Positions 16,865-26,741 of a DNA stretch of 64,000 bases are shown one piece after another (position 1 is the first letter of the stretch; each line of letters begins with the position of its first letter). Position numbers and translations under genes: made by a program. Origin of the DNA: Sphingomonas sp. Leaf339 (GTDB lineage Bacteria > Pseudomonadota > Alphaproteobacteria > Sphingomonadales > Sphingomonadaceae); NCBI RefSeq assembly GCF_001426195.1, contig NZ_LMRS01000059.1:41214-105213 (forward strand). The letters run 5' to 3'. The notes beneath the pieces are model-generated. The model made no database searches. It was not told the DNA's origin and saw only the letters and a list, made by a program, of their open reading frames with translations.

Positions 16865-17189
16865 ATGGCGTCGTCTAGGCGGTTATGCCGTGTGAGCAAA
16901 CGGATATCGTGGGTATCGACATTGACCCATCGTCGTCTGTTCAAACCGCTCATCCTGTCACCCGGATTCAGCTGGTCGTTCATCGCGATCCGACGGCTGC
17001 TTTCGGTGTGCGGGATGAGCCGGCCCGAGCATCTTGCGATGACGGTTTTGCGGTGATCCGCCCCAGCCTGAGCGAAACCGCTACACGCCCCCGTCGGCGC
17101 CGGGTAAAGGCGGTGACGTGCGGATGATCTCCCCCTTGCTGGCCTCGACCTATCGGCGGCTGGACCTGTCGGCAGCGGCCGGACGCTAG
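16865..17189. other. Gene-free stretch between divergent TPP-riboswitch operon and ABC exporter
   Basis: No recognisable gene lies in these 325 bases. It should hold the promoters of both divergent transcripts. A possible 21-codon reading (MISPLLASTYRRLDLSAAAG, from 17124) stops directly before the ABC gene and is not supported by any recognised family. Confidence 0.45.
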
Positions 17190-19067
17190 ATGGCGGTCGC
17201 CGCCAGACCCGGTCGCGGCAGCATGCCGCCCCGGCCCACGACATGGCGCGAGCGGCTGGGCGCGCTGCGGAATCTGCCGCCGTTCCTGGCCATGGTGTGG
17301 CGTACGAGCCGACTGCTGACCTCGACGACGCTCGCGGTGCGGCTGGTACGGGCACTGCTGCCGATCGCAACGCTGTTCGTGGGCAAGTTGATCATCGACG
17401 AGGTTGTTCTCCTCAATCAGCTTGTCGATCGCCCGGCAGGCATCGGCAGGTGGTGGGGCTCCGGGCTCCTCGGCCGCCTCGAGGCGCTGCTGGTTGCCGA
17501 GTTCGCGTTGGCGGTCGTCGGTGATCTCCTCGGTCGGGTGGTGTCGCTGGTTGACGGCCTGTTGTCGGACCGGGTCAGCAACGACGCCAGCGTCCGCCTG
17601 ATGGAGCACGCCGCCACCCTCGATCTCGCCGATTTCGAGGACGCGGCGTTCCAGGATCGGATGGACCGGGCGCGGATGCAGGCGAGTGGGCGCATGTCGC
17701 TGATGGGGCAGTTGTTCGGGCAGGCGCAGGACATCGTCACGGTGGCCAGCTTCGCCGCCGGCCTGGTCGTCTATGCGCCCTGGTTGATGGTGCTGCTCGC
17801 CGTCGCCCTCGTGCCGTCTTTCCTGGGCGAGGCGCATTTCAACGCGCTGAGCTACGCCCTCAGTTATGTCCGCACGCCCCAGCGGCGCGAACTGGATTAT
17901 GTCCGCCAGGTCGCCGCCAGCGCGGACACAGCCAAGGAGGTCAAGATTTTCGGCCTCAGCCCGTTTCTGATCGATCGCTATCGCACGATCTCACGCGACA
18001 CCTACGCCGCGAGCCGCCGACTGGCGCTCCGCCGCGCGGTATGGGGCTCCGGCTTCGCCGCCCTCGGCACCATCGCCTACTACGCGGCCTATGCCTACAT
18101 TGCGTGGCGGGCGGTCAGCGGCTCGCTGTCTATCGGTGACCTCACCTTCCTCGCCGCCTCGTTCCTGCGGCTGCGCGGTCTGCTGGAAGGGTTGCTGACC
18201 GGCTTCTCATCGACCGCGGGGCAGGCGCTCTACATTGACGACCTATTCTCCTTCCTGCGAACGATACCGGGAATCAGCTCGCCGCCAAACGCCCTGTCCT
18301 TTCCGAACCCCGTCCGGCAGGGCTTCGTGTTCGAGGATGTGGGCTTCCGCTATCCAGGCGCGGAGCGTTGGGCCGTGCGCCATCTGTCGTTCACGCTGGC
18401 CCCCGGCGAGGTGCTGGCGCTGGTGGGCGAGAACGGTGCCGGCAAGACGACGCTCGTAAAGCTGCTTGCCCGGCTTTACGACCCCGTCGAAGGTCGCGTG
18501 CTGCTCGACGGACGGGATCTGCGCGATTACGATCTCGAGGCCCTACGCTCCGCAATCGGGGTGATCTTCCAAGATTTCGTCCGCTACAACCTGCCGGCTG
18601 CTGACAATATTGCCGTCGGTCGGATAGAGGCGCGCGACGATCGCGCACGGATCAAGGCTGCCGCTACCGCATCACTGGCGGACGGCGTCGTCGCCAAGCT
18701 GCCGGATGGCTACGACCAGATGATCGGCAAGCGCTTCCGCAATGGTGTCGATCTGTCGGGGGGCGAGTGGCAGAAAATGGCGATCGCCCGCGCCTACATG
18801 CGCGACGCTAACGTCTTGATCCTCGACGAACCTACCGCAGCCCTCGATGCCCGTGCCGAATATGAGGTGTTTCAGCGGTTCCGCGAGCTGAGCGCGGGTC
18901 GCTCCGCCGTGCTGATCTCGCACCGGTTCTCCAGCGTACGGATGGCCGATCGCATTCTAATGCTCAGCGACGGGCGCGTGGAGTCATCGGGAACGCATGC
19001 CGATTTGCTCGCAGCAAGTGGACGGTATGCCGAGCTATTTGAACTACAGGCTGCGGGGTATCGTTAG
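17190..19067 (+). CDS. ABC exporter, fused membrane and ATPase domains
   Basis: The 625-residue protein has an ABC-exporter membrane domain (about residues 30-340) followed by an ATPase domain. Walker A GENGAGKTT lies near residue 413, the signature LSGGEWQKMAIARA near 522, and Walker B VLILDEPTAALDA near 541, with a switch histidine in LISHRFSS. It would work as a homodimer in the inner membrane. No substrate can be read from the sequence, and no biosynthetic or outer-membrane partner is adjacent. Two methionines, at residue 1 and residue 12 (MPPRPTTWRERLG), are possible starts. Confidence 0.9.
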   Translation: MAVAARPGRGSMPPRPTTWRERLGALRNLPPFLAMVWRTSRLLTSTTLAVRLVRALLPIATLFVGKLIIDEVVLLNQLVDRPAGIGRWWGSGLLGRLEALLVAEFALAVVGDLLGRVVSLVDGLLSDRVSNDASVRLMEHAATLDLADFEDAAFQDRMDRARMQASGRMSLMGQLFGQAQDIVTVASFAAGLVVYAPWLMVLLAVALVPSFLGEAHFNALSYALSYVRTPQRRELDYVRQVAASADTAKEVKIFGLSPFLIDRYRTISRDTYAASRRLALRRAVWGSGFAALGTIAYYAAYAYIAWRAVSGSLSIGDLTFLAASFLRLRGLLEGLLTGFSSTAGQALYIDDLFSFLRTIPGISSPPNALSFPNPVRQGFVFEDVGFRYPGAERWAVRHLSFTLAPGEVLALVGENGAGKTTLVKLLARLYDPVEGRVLLDGRDLRDYDLEALRSAIGVIFQDFVRYNLPAADNIAVGRIEARDDRARIKAAATASLADGVVAKLPDGYDQMIGKRFRNGVDLSGGEWQKMAIARAYMRDANVLILDEPTAALDARAEYEVFQRFRELSAGRSAVLISHRFSSVRMADRILMLSDGRVESSGTHADLLAASGRYAELFELQAAGYR

Positions 19068-19296
19068 AGCGGATGACCCACAAGGCGACATTCAACGGCG
19101 CTTTCGCGGTCACCAACTTCGGACATCTGTTCATGTCGGCAAAACGCGCCGTAAGCCGCCCGACCGATCGGGGCCGAGACGACCTACCATCGGTCGCGTT
19201 CCGCGCCCGCTGCCCAAAACAATTTCAGCCGTAAGTTCAGCAGCGCCGTCGCGGCACAAGAAGCCGCTTCGCGCGACACCGCCAGCGATCAGGCAC

Positions 19297-20799
19297 CTAC
19301 CGAAGGTCGAGACGCGGCGTGTCGTCACCATCGAGTAAGCCGACGATCCCCTCGAGTGTGCGCGATGCGCCTGAAGCGTAGAGCGATTTCAGATGCACGC
19401 CGACCGTCGTGACGAAAGCGGCATGCTCGACCAGATCGCCAAACATCGGACGGATCGACAGCAACGCTCTGGGGTCCGAGCCGCCTGCTATCGCCCGCTC
19501 GCGCAGCAGGGGCGCAAGCGGATGGTGAATCTCGGTCGGCTGGCCACCTTCATCGCTACCCCGCACACGCCGCAGCCAGGCGGCAAGAGCCAGCGCGAGC
19601 AAATCTATGCTCTGGTCTCGGGCCAGTCGGTCGCGGATCGGATCGAGCAGATAGTTGAGCGGCGCATCGGTATTGACCCGCTCGAGCGTATCGCGGATCG
19701 CCGGATTGGCAAACCGCTTGATCAGCGTCGCTTGATATTCAGCCAAGTCAATGCCCGGAACCGGCGGCACCGTCGGCGCCGTCTCCAGCGCCATGAGCAA
19801 GGCCATGTAGCAGCGCAGCGCTGGATCCCGCATCGCCTCGTCGACCAGCGTATAGCCGATCAGGCGCCCCAGGCCAGCGATTGCAAGATGGCTGGCGTTG
19901 AGCAATCGCAACTTCATTTTTTCGTAGGGCGCGACGTCGGCCACGCATTGCGCACCGACCGCTTCCCAAGCGGGGCGGCAATCGGCGAAATCGTCTTCGA
20001 TCACCCATTGCGTGAAGCGTTCGCAAAAGACCGGTCGAGCATCGGCGACGCCGTATCGCGCCTCCAGATCCGCCGCATCCGCGTCGCGGGTGACGGGTGT
20101 GATCCGATCGACCATGGTCGCGGGAAAGCGCGCCGCCGCGGCGATCCAGGCGGCAAGCTCGGGATCGCGCTGCCGCGCCAAGGTGAGCACGGCGTCGCGC
20201 AGCACCGTTCCGTTATGCTGAATATTATCGCAGCTGAGCGCGGTGAAGGCGCGGCCGCCGATCGCGCGACGCCGCCGATACGCCTCGACCAGCACCCCGA
20301 CCGCGCTCGCCGGCGCCTCGGGACCTGCCAGATCGCGGACGATCAGCGGATGCGCGAGGTCGAGCGTCTTGGTCGCGCGGTCGAGGCAATAGCCGTGCTC
20401 GGTCACGGTGAGACTGACGATCCTGATCTCGGGCCGATCGATGGCGGCGAGCAGCGCCACACTTGATGTGCTCGCATCGATCAAACCGGTCAGCGATCCC
20501 ACGACCGTGGCGTGCTCCTCGCCGTCGTCGCGTTCGACGAGCGTGTAGAGCCCGTCCTGCTCGGCCAACGCAGCGATGGTCGGCGCGTCCTGCGGCAACA
20601 GCGTCGCCCCGACGATCCCCCAGCGCCGGGCCTCGGCCGAAACCGCCATCAGCCGATCAGTATAGCGTGCCATATGCGCACGGTGAAAATTGCCGAGGCC
20701 GAGATGGACGATCCCGGCCGTGACCGTGGCCGGATCGTACCCCGGGACGCCCAGCCCCGCGGGCAAGGTACGCAAAGTCGCTCGCGACAGCCGCTTCAT
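19297..20799 (-). CDS. Mannitol dehydrogenase-family polyol oxidoreductase
   Basis: The 500-residue protein is a long-chain polyol dehydrogenase. It has an NAD-binding N-terminal domain (GIVHLGLGNFHRAHMA) and the family catalytic segment YEKMKLRLLNASHLAIAG, in which Lys, Asn and His form the oxyanion and acid-base site. It oxidises a polyol such as mannitol, arabinitol or a hexuronate at the C2 position with NAD(P). The closest sub-family cannot be told here. It is separated by about 50 bp from the thiolase gene upstream on the same strand, but its function does not obviously fit that operon. Confidence 0.88.
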   Translation of the reverse strand: MKRLSRATLRTLPAGLGVPGYDPATVTAGIVHLGLGNFHRAHMARYTDRLMAVSAEARRWGIVGATLLPQDAPTIAALAEQDGLYTLVERDDGEEHATVVGSLTGLIDASTSSVALLAAIDRPEIRIVSLTVTEHGYCLDRATKTLDLAHPLIVRDLAGPEAPASAVGVLVEAYRRRRAIGGRAFTALSCDNIQHNGTVLRDAVLTLARQRDPELAAWIAAAARFPATMVDRITPVTRDADAADLEARYGVADARPVFCERFTQWVIEDDFADCRPAWEAVGAQCVADVAPYEKMKLRLLNASHLAIAGLGRLIGYTLVDEAMRDPALRCYMALLMALETAPTVPPVPGIDLAEYQATLIKRFANPAIRDTLERVNTDAPLNYLLDPIRDRLARDQSIDLLALALAAWLRRVRGSDEGGQPTEIHHPLAPLLRERAIAGGSDPRALLSIRPMFGDLVEHAAFVTTVGVHLKSLYASGASRTLEGIVGLLDGDDTPRLDLR

Positions 20800-20848
20800 C
20801 GTAACGGCGATCTCGGTGACCAGCGAACGATAGTCCCGGTGGTCGACA

Positions 20849-22030
20849 TCAAATCAGCTCCAGCGCGATCGCGGTCGCTTCGCCGCCGCCGATGCACAGC
20901 GCGGCTATGCCACGGCGCGATCCACGCGTCCGGAGCGCGGCGATCAGCGTCGTGATGATGCGCGCACCGCTCGCGCCGATCGGATGGCCGAGGGCTGTTG
21001 CGCCACCGTTGACGTTGATCCGGTCGCGCGGAATGACCAGATCGCGCATCGCGATCATCGCCACCACGGCGAACGCCTCGTTGACCTCGAACAGATCGAC
21101 GTCCGCGACGCTCCAATTCGCTTTCTCGAGCGCCTTGCGGATCGCGAATACCGGCGCGGTGGCGAAGGCGGCCGGGGCATGGGCGTGTGCCGCCGTCGCG
21201 ACGATCCGCGCCTGTTGCGCCAGACCGAGCCGGGCGGCGACACTGCTGCGCGTCATCACGAGGGCTGCGGCGCCATCCGAGATCGAGGCTGACGTCGCGG
21301 CCGTAATCGTGCCGTTGTTCGTGAATGCGGGTTTGAGGCTCGGCACCTTATCGGGCTTGGCCTTACCGGGCTGCTCGTCCTGCGCGACCAGCGTGGTACC
21401 GCCGCGACCGGGAACTTCGACCGGCACGATCTCGCAGGCGAACGCGCCGCTTTCAATCGCGGCAGTGGCGCGCGCGAGGCTTTCGAGCGCGTAATGGTCC
21501 TGCGCGGCGCGGGTGAAGCCATAGGCCTGCGCGGTATCCTCGGCGAAGGCACCCATCGGCTTGCCCGGCTGATAGGCGTCCTCTAGCCCGTCGAGCATCA
21601 TCGTGTCGACGATCCGGTCATGTCCGATCCGCGCGCCGCCGCGATGCTTGGGTAGCGCGTAGGGCGCGTTGGTCATGCTCTCCATCCCGCCCGCGACGAT
21701 CACCTCGGCGCTGTCCGCGGCGAGCGCCTCGGCCGCCATGATCGCGGCCTGCATGCCCGATCCGCACATCTTGTTGACCGTGGTTGCCTCGACCGACTGC
21801 GGCAGCCCGGCGCCGAGCGCGGCCTGGCGCGCCGGTGCTTGGCCCAGGCCGGCCGAGAGGACGCAGCCCATATAGATCCGGTCGATGACCGCCGGGTCAA
21901 CGCCCGAGCGCTCGACCGCGGCCCTGACCGCGGCCGCACCGAGCTGTGTCGCGGACAGGCCGGAGAGCGCGCCTTGGAAGCCGCCCATCGGAGTCCGCGC
22001 AAGGGAAGAGATGACGATCGGATCGGACAT
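20849..22030 (-). CDS. Thiolase, acetyl-CoA C-acetyltransferase
   Basis: The 393-residue protein is a full thiolase. The nucleophilic cysteine is C89 in VNKMCGSGMQA, the histidine lies in NGGATALGHPIGASGAR, and the second cysteine lies in ALCIGGGEA. It either cleaves 3-ketoacyl-CoA or condenses acetyl-CoA. It is third in an operon after the IPFOR and acyl-CoA dehydrogenase genes, so beta-oxidation-like breakdown of acyl-CoAs made from amino-acid keto acids is likely. Confidence 0.92.
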   Translation of the reverse strand: MSDPIVISSLARTPMGGFQGALSGLSATQLGAAAVRAAVERSGVDPAVIDRIYMGCVLSAGLGQAPARQAALGAGLPQSVEATTVNKMCGSGMQAAIMAAEALAADSAEVIVAGGMESMTNAPYALPKHRGGARIGHDRIVDTMMLDGLEDAYQPGKPMGAFAEDTAQAYGFTRAAQDHYALESLARATAAIESGAFACEIVPVEVPGRGGTTLVAQDEQPGKAKPDKVPSLKPAFTNNGTITAATSASISDGAAALVMTRSSVAARLGLAQQARIVATAAHAHAPAAFATAPVFAIRKALEKANWSVADVDLFEVNEAFAVVAMIAMRDLVIPRDRINVNGGATALGHPIGASGARIITTLIAALRTRGSRRGIAALCIGGGEATAIALELI

Positions 22031-22050
22031 GACGCGGTCTTTCTAAAAGA

Positions 22051-23175
22051 TCAGAGCGAGCGGGCGATGACCAGCCGCTGGATATCGGACGTGCCCTCGT
22101 AGATCTGGCAGACGCGGACATCGCGGTAGATCTTGGCCAGGCCATATTCCTCGAGATAGCCATAGCCACCAAGCGTCTGGATCGCGCCCGACACCACCGT
22201 CTCGGCGGTCTCCGAGGCGAAGAGCTTCGCCATCGAGGCCAGCGTCAGGCACGGTTCACCGGCATCCTTCGCCGCCGCCGCGGCAAGCACCAGGTGCCGC
22301 GCCGCTTCGAGACTGGTTGCGAGTGAGGCGAGCCGGAAGCCGACCGCCTGATGCTGGATGATCGCCTGGCCGAAGCTGCGGCGGTCCTTGGCATAGGCGA
22401 CCGCGATGTCGAGCGCCGCCTGCGCCATGCCGACGCTCTGCGCGGCGATCCCGATGCGGCCCGCCTCGAGGTTGGACAGCGCGATGCCATAGCCCGCGCC
22501 TTCCGCGCCGAGCCGAAGATCGTCCTCAAGGAACAGATCGTCGAAGCGGATCGCGCAGGTGTCCGATGCGGCCTGGCCGAGTTTGTGCTCGACTTTGTCG
22601 ACGCTGTAGCCGGGGCGATCGGTCGGGACGAGGAAGCCGGTAATACCGCGCCTGCCCGCCGTCGGATCGGTCACGGCATAGACCACCGCGAGCCCGGCGA
22701 TCTTGCCCGAAGTGATGAACTGCTTGGCGCCGTCGAGGCGATAGCCGCCATCGACCTTTCGCGCCCGCGTTCGCATCGCGGCGGCGTCCGAGCCGGCGTC
22801 GCTTTCGGTCAGCGCGAAGGCGCCGATCATCCGCCCGGCGACGAGATCGGGGAGGAAGCGCGCCTGCTGTTCGGGCGTGCCGTCCTTGAGCAGGCCCGTG
22901 ACGATCAGGCTGTTCTGGATCGACACGATCGTCGACAGCGCGCCATCGGCGGCGGCGAGTTCGATCAGCGCGAGCGCATAGCTGCCATAGTCGAGCCCCG
23001 CGCCGCCGACCGCCTCGGGCGCGGTCATTCCCATCAGGCCGAGCTCGGCGAGTTCGGCGAACAGCGCGGGCGGATAGCCCCCCGCCGCCTCATACGCCAT
23101 GCTGTTGGGGCGGATCTGCTCCTGCGCGAAGCTTCGCACCGCGTCGCGGACGGCGGTTTGGGTTTCGGTCGGCAT
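22051..23175 (-). CDS. Acyl-CoA dehydrogenase
   Basis: The 374-residue FAD enzyme has the acyl-CoA dehydrogenase signatures. These include FALTESDAGSDAAAMRTRA, the mid-domain DGAKQFITSGKIAGLAVVYA, and the C-terminal QTLGGYGYLEEYGLAKIYRD, followed by the YEGTSDIQRLVIARSL end. The start is the ATG at 23175 (MPTETQTAVRDAV), 1 bp beyond the stop of the IPFOR gene, which shows tight coupling. The longer reading from 23271 is inside that gene. It would oxidise a short or branched acyl-CoA and pass electrons to ETF. Confidence 0.93.
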   Translation of the reverse strand: MPTETQTAVRDAVRSFAQEQIRPNSMAYEAAGGYPPALFAELAELGLMGMTAPEAVGGAGLDYGSYALALIELAAADGALSTIVSIQNSLIVTGLLKDGTPEQQARFLPDLVAGRMIGAFALTESDAGSDAAAMRTRARKVDGGYRLDGAKQFITSGKIAGLAVVYAVTDPTAGRRGITGFLVPTDRPGYSVDKVEHKLGQAASDTCAIRFDDLFLEDDLRLGAEGAGYGIALSNLEAGRIGIAAQSVGMAQAALDIAVAYAKDRRSFGQAIIQHQAVGFRLASLATSLEAARHLVLAAAAAKDAGEPCLTLASMAKLFASETAETVVSGAIQTLGGYGYLEEYGLAKIYRDVRVCQIYEGTSDIQRLVIARSL

Positions 23176-23176
23176 G

Positions 23177-26100
23177 TCAGGCGGCCTTGCTGAGGACGGG
23201 AACGGATGCGGCGAGCAGGCTCGCACGCTGGGCGGCATAGTCGGCGACGGCGGCTTCCTTGACCGGACCATAGCCGCGCACCCTGTCCGGCAAGGCGGCG
23301 ATCGCCGTGACGGAGGCGAGCGCGGACCGGTCGAGATCGGTGCAAAGCTCGGTGATCGTGGCGAAATATTCCTCGCGCAGCGCCCGCTCGGCGCGGCGTT
23401 CCGCGGTGCGCCCGAACGGGTCGGCCCAACTGCCGCGCAGCCTTTTCATCCGCGCGAGCAGGGCGAACGCGGTAAAAATCCACGGTCCGAACTTGCGCTT
23501 GGCCGGGCGCCCAGTGCGCGCGTCCATCCGCGAGAGCAGCGGCGGCGCGAGCCAGATCGACACGCGCCTGGTGTCGGCGAATTGCGCTGCCAGTGTCTCG
23601 CGGAAGGCCGGCTCGGCGTAGAGCCGGGCGACCTCATATTCGTCCTTATACGCCATCAGCTTGTAGGCGTTGACCGCCACCGCGCGCAGCAGCGCTTCGC
23701 CCTCCGCACCGAACGGCGCGACCGCGGCGCGGACCGCGTTCACCAACCGCAGATAGCGCGCGGCATAGGCAGCGTCCTGATAGGCGGTCAGATCGACGAC
23801 GCGGCGTTCGATCAGCGCCGCGGTGCCCTCCACGACGGGTTCGGGCGCGACCAGCCCGGCGACCTGCTCGACCTTGGCCATGTCGACCGCCGCCATCCGG
23901 CCCCATGCGAAGGCGCGCTTGTTGAGTGCGACCGCGGCGCCATTGGCCTCGATCGCGGCCTCGAAGGCAGCGGCCGTCAGCGGCAGCAGGCCCTTCTGAA
24001 AGGCATAGCCGACAAGCAAGGTGTTGGCGGCGACATTGTTGCCGAACAGCCCCTCGGCGATGCGGGTCGCGCTGAGCACGAAGCCCTGCTCGCCCGCCCG
24101 GCCGAGCATGGTGTCGATCATCCGTTGCGTCGGCAGCGTCGCGTCGCGATCGGTGACGACATCGGCGGTCGGCGTCTCGTCGCCATTGAGCACGACACGC
24201 CCCCTGCCCTTGGCGAACTTCGCCAGCGCATCGGCGCCGGTCGCGACGACCGCGTCGGTGCCGAGCAAAAGGTCGGTCTCCCCCGCGCCGATCCGCACCG
24301 CGTGGATGGTCGCGTCGGCGGGGGCGATGCGCACCTGGCTGACGACCGCGCCGTTCTTCTGCGCAAGGCCGGTGAAATCGAGCACCGTCGCCTTGAGCCC
24401 GGCGAGGTGCGCGGCGGTGCCGAGCAAGGCACCGACGGTCAGCACGCCGAGGCCGCCGATCCCGGCGACATAGACGTTGTACACGTCGCCGAGCGGCGCG
24501 ATCACCGCATCGGGCAAGCGCGCGAACAGCTCGGCCTCGAGCGCCTGGATCCGCTTGCCGTCGGGCTTGCGGAGCACGGGGCCGTCGATCTCGACGAAGC
24601 TCGGGCAGAAGCCCTTCACACAGGAGAAATCCTTGTTGCACGCCGACTGGTTGATCGCACGCTTGGTGCCGAGCGGCGTGGCGAGCGGCTCGACCGCGAT
24701 GCAGTTCGACTGGACCGAGCAATCGCCGCAGCCCTCGCAGACGCGCGGGTTGATGAACAGGCGACGGTGGGGATCGGGGAAGTTCCCGCGCTTGCGCCGA
24801 CGGCGCTTCTCGGCGGCGCAGGTCTGTTCGTAGACGATCGCGCTGACGCCAGCGATCTGGCGCAGCTCGCGCTGGACCGTGTCAAGATCGTCGCGGTGAT
24901 GCGTCGTCACCCCGCTCGGCAGGCCGTCCCACTTGGCGGGATCGTCGCTGACCAGTCGAACAGTGCCGACCCCTTCGGCGAGCAATTGCGCGACGATGCG
25001 GCGCGGCTCGATCACGCCCTCGGCAGGCTGGCCGCCGGTCATCGCGACCGCATCGTTGTAGAGGATCTTGAAGGTCATGTTGGCCCTGGACGCCACCGCG
25101 GCGCGGATCGCAAGCAGGCCGCTATGCTGGTAGGTGCCGTCGCCGATGTTCTGGAAGATGTGCCGCGTCTGCGAGAAGGGCGCTGCACCGACCCATTGCA
25201 GCCCCTCGCCGCCCATCTGGCTGAAGGTCGCGGTCTTCAGCTTGGGCTGCGACAGCGCCATGACATGACAGCCGATCCCGCCGCCAGAAATGGACCCTTC
25301 GGGCGTAGGGGTCGAACTGTTGTGCGGGCAGCCCGAGCAGAAGAAGGGTTTGCGCGCCGGGAAGGCGATCACCTCGCCGGTCCGCGCGCGGGCGTTCCAC
25401 GCCGCGAGACGTGCGACGAGCCCGATCGGGTCATGGTTCAGCCGACCGACGATCGCTTGCGCGACCATCAGCGGGGTGAACTCCATGACGACCGGCAGCA
25501 GCGGCGCGCCCTCGGCATCGGTCTTGCCGGTGACACGGATGCGCTTGCCCGCACGGTGGAACAGCGCCGCCTTGAGCTGGGTCTCGACGGTCGGGTCCTT
25601 TTCCTCGACCACCAATATCTCGTCGGCATCGCCGGCAAAGGCCAGCAGCGGCGCCGCGGCGAGCGGCCAGCTCATCGCCACCTTGTAGATCGAGATGCCC
25701 AGCGTTTCGGCCTCATGCTCGCCGACCCCGAGATTTTCGAGCGCCTGCATCACGTCCTGATGCGCCTTGCCGACGGTGACGATACACAGCCGCTTGGCGC
25801 TGGCCGCGAACACCGGCGTGTCGATCCGGTTGGCGATCGCCCAGCCGATCGCCGCAGGGATGCGCTCCTCGACCATGCGCCGCTCGTATTCGGCGCGCTG
25901 CGCGGGCCAGGCGATGCCCGGATCCCAGTTGAGGCCATGCGGCGGCACCAGTTCTGGGGGCGCGGCGAAGGCGGGATACGCCTCGGGCAGGTCGAAGCTG
26001 GCGGCACTTTCGACGACTTCCGCGATCGTCTTCATCGCCACCCACACGCCCGCGAAACGCGACAGGGCGATGCCGGCGAGACCAAGCGACAGGATTTCCG

Positions 26101-26632
26101 AAACGTTGGCGGGCTGCAGCACCGGCATCATCACCGACTGGAAGATGCCGTCGGTCTGGTGCGGGAACATCGAGGATTGCGCGGCATGGTCGTCGCCGCC
26201 GATCGCCAGCACCCCGCCCAGCGCCGAGGTGCCGAGCATGTTGGCGTTGCGGAACACGTCCCCGGTGCGATCGACGCCGTTGCCCTTACCGTACCAGATG
26301 CCAAACACGCCGTCGGTGGTGGTCGGGCCGTACGCTTTGTGCATCTGCGCGCCCCACAGAGCGGTGGCGGCCAGATCCTCGTTCAGCCCCGGCTGGAACA
26401 CCACATCGTGCGCGTCGAGATACTTTTGCGCCTTCCACAATTGCTGGTCGTAAGCGCCGAGCGGAGAGCCGCGATAGCCCGAGATGAGGCCTGCCGTGTC
26501 GAGCCCGTTCCTGCGATCGAGCCGGCGCTGCATCAGCGGCAGGCGCACCAGCGCCTGGATCCCGGTCATGAAGGTCGCGCCGGTTTCGTCCCCGTAAATC
26601 GCGTCCAGGCTGGTGGTGCGGTCGATCTTCAT
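23177..26632 (-). CDS. Indolepyruvate ferredoxin oxidoreductase, fused subunits
   Basis: The 1151-residue protein is the large fused IPFOR type of aerobic proteobacteria. It has a TPP-dependent N-terminal part (GLISGYRGSPLGAYDQQLWK; GGDDHAAQSSMFPHQTDG), a TPP-binding half with CSGCPHNSSTP and GGGIGCHVMAL, an iron-sulfur motif (CEGCGDCSVQSNC), and a C-terminal gamma-like domain (VAGIGGLGVLTVGALLGTAA). Such enzymes oxidatively decarboxylate aryl or branched 2-keto acids from amino acids to acyl-CoA. It leads an operon with acyl-CoA dehydrogenase and thiolase and is divergent from an Lrp-type regulator. Confidence 0.93.
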   Translation of the reverse strand: MKIDRTTSLDAIYGDETGATFMTGIQALVRLPLMQRRLDRRNGLDTAGLISGYRGSPLGAYDQQLWKAQKYLDAHDVVFQPGLNEDLAATALWGAQMHKAYGPTTTDGVFGIWYGKGNGVDRTGDVFRNANMLGTSALGGVLAIGGDDHAAQSSMFPHQTDGIFQSVMMPVLQPANVSEILSLGLAGIALSRFAGVWVAMKTIAEVVESAASFDLPEAYPAFAAPPELVPPHGLNWDPGIAWPAQRAEYERRMVEERIPAAIGWAIANRIDTPVFAASAKRLCIVTVGKAHQDVMQALENLGVGEHEAETLGISIYKVAMSWPLAAAPLLAFAGDADEILVVEEKDPTVETQLKAALFHRAGKRIRVTGKTDAEGAPLLPVVMEFTPLMVAQAIVGRLNHDPIGLVARLAAWNARARTGEVIAFPARKPFFCSGCPHNSSTPTPEGSISGGGIGCHVMALSQPKLKTATFSQMGGEGLQWVGAAPFSQTRHIFQNIGDGTYQHSGLLAIRAAVASRANMTFKILYNDAVAMTGGQPAEGVIEPRRIVAQLLAEGVGTVRLVSDDPAKWDGLPSGVTTHHRDDLDTVQRELRQIAGVSAIVYEQTCAAEKRRRRKRGNFPDPHRRLFINPRVCEGCGDCSVQSNCIAVEPLATPLGTKRAINQSACNKDFSCVKGFCPSFVEIDGPVLRKPDGKRIQALEAELFARLPDAVIAPLGDVYNVYVAGIGGLGVLTVGALLGTAAHLAGLKATVLDFTGLAQKNGAVVSQVRIAPADATIHAVRIGAGETDLLLGTDAVVATGADALAKFAKGRGRVVLNGDETPTADVVTDRDATLPTQRMIDTMLGRAGEQGFVLSATRIAEGLFGNNVAANTLLVGYAFQKGLLPLTAAAFEAAIEANGAAVALNKRAFAWGRMAAVDMAKVEQVAGLVAPEPVVEGTAALIERRVVDLTAYQDAAYAARYLRLVNAVRAAVAPFGAEGEALLRAVAVNAYKLMAYKDEYEVARLYAEPAFRETLAAQFADTRRVSIWLAPPLLSRMDARTGRPAKRKFGPWIFTAFALLARMKRLRGSWADPFGRTAERRAERALREEYFATITELCTDLDRSALASVTAIAALPDRVRGYGPVKEAAVADYAAQRASLLAASVPVLSKAA

Positions 26633-26741
26633 GCCGTGCTCCTCGAGAGGCGGCGAGCATAGCTGCGAACCCGGAGTGTTTCAGACCAAAGAACGCAGCT
26701 TTCGGTTGTGGATTAGGCGATATCCGCTAATATTCGATAGC

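Noticed and set aside
17124..17189. Small peptide gene just before the ABC exporter
   Set aside because: A 21-codon reading without a ribosome site or peptide-precursor features; chance cannot be excluded.
10491..19067. Lasso-peptide locus, because S9 peptidases and ABC exporters occur in such loci of sphingomonads
   Set aside because: No precursor peptide, cyclase or protease genes were found; the two genes are nearly 5 kb apart and separated by a thiamine operon on the other strand.
23099..26662. 1187-codon plus-strand reading opposite the IPFOR gene
   Set aside because: It is the antisense shadow of a well-matched gene. Its Arg/Asp/His-rich sequence has no family features, as is usual in GC-rich genomes.
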